The translations under genes were made by a program, and so were the position numbers. This document shows positions 32,275-33,108 of a stretch of 33,108 nucleotides of DNA, one piece after another. This DNA comes from CAZSPL01 sp964608735 (GTDB lineage Bacteria > JAJVIF01 > JAPKYR01 > CAZSPL01). The stretch is from assembly GCA_964608735.1 (NCBI GenBank), contig CAZSPL010000011.1, positions 1 through 33,108 of the forward strand, read 5' to 3'. Position 1 is the first letter of the stretch; every line of letters starts with the position of its first letter. The notes below the pieces were generated by a model. The model saw nothing but the letters and a program-made list of their open reading frames with translations. It was not told the origin of the DNA and did not search any database.

Positions 32275-33108
32275 GTGCTTTTTCCGAGCTACATATTCAT
32301 CTTTCTCTTCGCGCCGATATCGATCGGGGTCTACTGGATGCTTCGCGGACAGAGGCGCAGGTTCATATGGCTCACTCTCGCGAGCTATTTCTTCTACGGA
32401 TACTGGGACTGGCGCTTCTGCTTTCTCATCCTGTTCTCCACCCTTGTCGATTTCTTCGCCGGGAGGGCGATGGGCGCCACCGATAACCCGCGGCGACGCA
32501 AGTGGCTTCTCGTCATTTCGCTCGTATGCAACCTCGGACTGCTCGGTTTCTTCAAGTATTTCGGTTTCTTCTCGGGCAGCATCAATGCATTCCTCGGATG
32601 GTTTGGTGAGCCGCCCTCGTTCCCGGGATGGAAGATCATCCTGCCGGTGGGTATCAGCTTCTATACGTTCCAGTCGATGAGCTACACAATCGATGTCTAC
32701 AAGCGCGATGTGGCGCCGACCGGGGACGTGTGGGAATTTCTCACCTTCGTAGCGCTCTTCCCGCAGCTCGTCGCCGGGCCCATCGTACGCTACAGGGAAA
32801 TATGCCGCACACTGCGGAATCTACCCCTGAAGCTGGAGCCGTCGAATCTCAATCTCGGGTTGTTCTTCTTCTGCTTCGGGCTTATAAAAAAGGTGCTCAT
32901 CGCCGACAGGATCGCATACTACATCGACCCCTTGTTCGCGGATTACATCCACCTGTCATCGGGCGAAGCATGGCTGATGATGCTCGGTTACTCGATGCAG
33001 ATATATTTCGATTTCTCCGGCTATTCGCTGATGGCGGTCGGCCTCGGCCATATGATGGGATTCCGGTTCCCTCAGAATTTCAACTCCCCGTATAAGGCGA
33101 CGGATATC
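32275..33108 (+). CDS. MBOAT family O-acyltransferase (AlgI-like), 3' partial
   Basis: A frame from GTG 32275 runs without a stop to the window end, giving 278 residues; it has no ATG near its beginning. It starts LFPSYIFIFLFAPISIGVYWML and contains the MBOAT/AlgI signature segments LPVGISFYTFQSMSYTIDVY (near 123-142), FPQLVAGPIVRY, and QIYFDFSGYSLMAVGLGHMM near 243-262, followed by GFRFPQNFNSPYKATDI. In AlgI-like proteins the conserved His and other catalytic residues lie in the missing C-terminal part. It would transfer acyl groups across the inner membrane for O-acylation of an exported polysaccharide, with the SGNH protein just upstream. The ribosome binding site is weak (GGGA ~10 bases upstream), and translation is probably coupled. 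Confidence 0.93.
   Translation, partial: MLFPSYIFIFLFAPISIGVYWMLRGQRRRFIWLTLASYFFYGYWDWRFCFLILFSTLVDFFAGRAMGATDNPRRRKWLLVISLVCNLGLLGFFKYFGFFSGSINAFLGWFGEPPSFPGWKIILPVGISFYTFQSMSYTIDVYKRDVAPTGDVWEFLTFVALFPQLVAGPIVRYREICRTLRNLPLKLEPSNLNLGLFFFCFGLIKKVLIADRIAYYIDPLFADYIHLSSGEAWLMMLGYSMQIYFDFSGYSLMAVGLGHMMGFRFPQNFNSPYKATDI

Noticed and set aside
1..33108. Search for CRISPR arrays, IS elements, tRNA/rRNA genes, phage genes and toxin-antitoxin or defence loci
   Set aside because: No direct-repeat arrays, transposase motifs, RNA gene signatures or defence domains were seen.

Overview
The window looks like chromosomal DNA of an uncultivated diderm (Gram-negative-type) bacterium. The evidence for a diderm is a TonB-dependent outer-membrane receptor, several lipoproteins with lipoboxes and a ResB/CcsA cytochrome c system. 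Base composition is fairly GC-rich by eye, apart from one AT-rich intergenic stretch near 11.36-11.6 kb. I cannot name a phylum from the sequence alone. There are no rRNA, tRNA, IS, phage or CRISPR elements.

Layout. (1) 2-5670 (+): two tandem paralogous secreted proteins, each with pre-peptidase C-terminal (PPC)-like repeats followed by seven WGG/DFDPGPG repeats that would make one beta-propeller; the first is cut by the window edge. (2) 5707-11347 (-): a glycosyltransferase, an operon of a TPR-like protein, GalU and a 45-residue membrane peptide coupled to galU, an extended SDR epimerase, a lipoprotein with its own promoter and terminator, and a metallo-beta-lactamase-fold hydrolase. (3) 11360-11757: an AT-rich intergenic region with two good promoters and a strong terminator, possibly a small RNA or a leader. 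(4) 11758-17516 (+): a four-gene GldA/GldF/GldG-like ABC system with a DUF4340 protein, closed by a strong terminator. (5) 17571-21881 (-): ligA, a flavin-reductase-like protein, a lipoprotein resembling a TIM-barrel glycosidase, and a zinc-ribbon membrane protein. (6) 22037-25020 (+): ccsA-resB for cytochrome c maturation, with an unusual four-fold 17-residue repeat in ResB. (7) 25048-28370 (+): a promoter, a complete cobalamin riboswitch with a visible antiterminator/terminator pair, a BtuB-like receptor, and a beta-propeller lipoprotein that by position and fold looks like the surface cobalamin-binding protein BtuG of Bacteroidetes. (8) 28424-31032 (-): a polytopic membrane protein and a divergent DnaB-type helicase. 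(9) 31198-33108 (+): an SGNH-type protein and an MBOAT acyltransferase cut by the window end, the usual pair for polysaccharide O-acylation.

The most interesting items are the B12-riboswitch-controlled receptor plus propeller lipoprotein, its expression platform in which the terminator hairpin also hides the ribosome binding site of a TTG start, the ResB repeat, the candidate small RNA, and three genes whose -10 boxes sit so close to the start codon that leaderless mRNAs are predicted.
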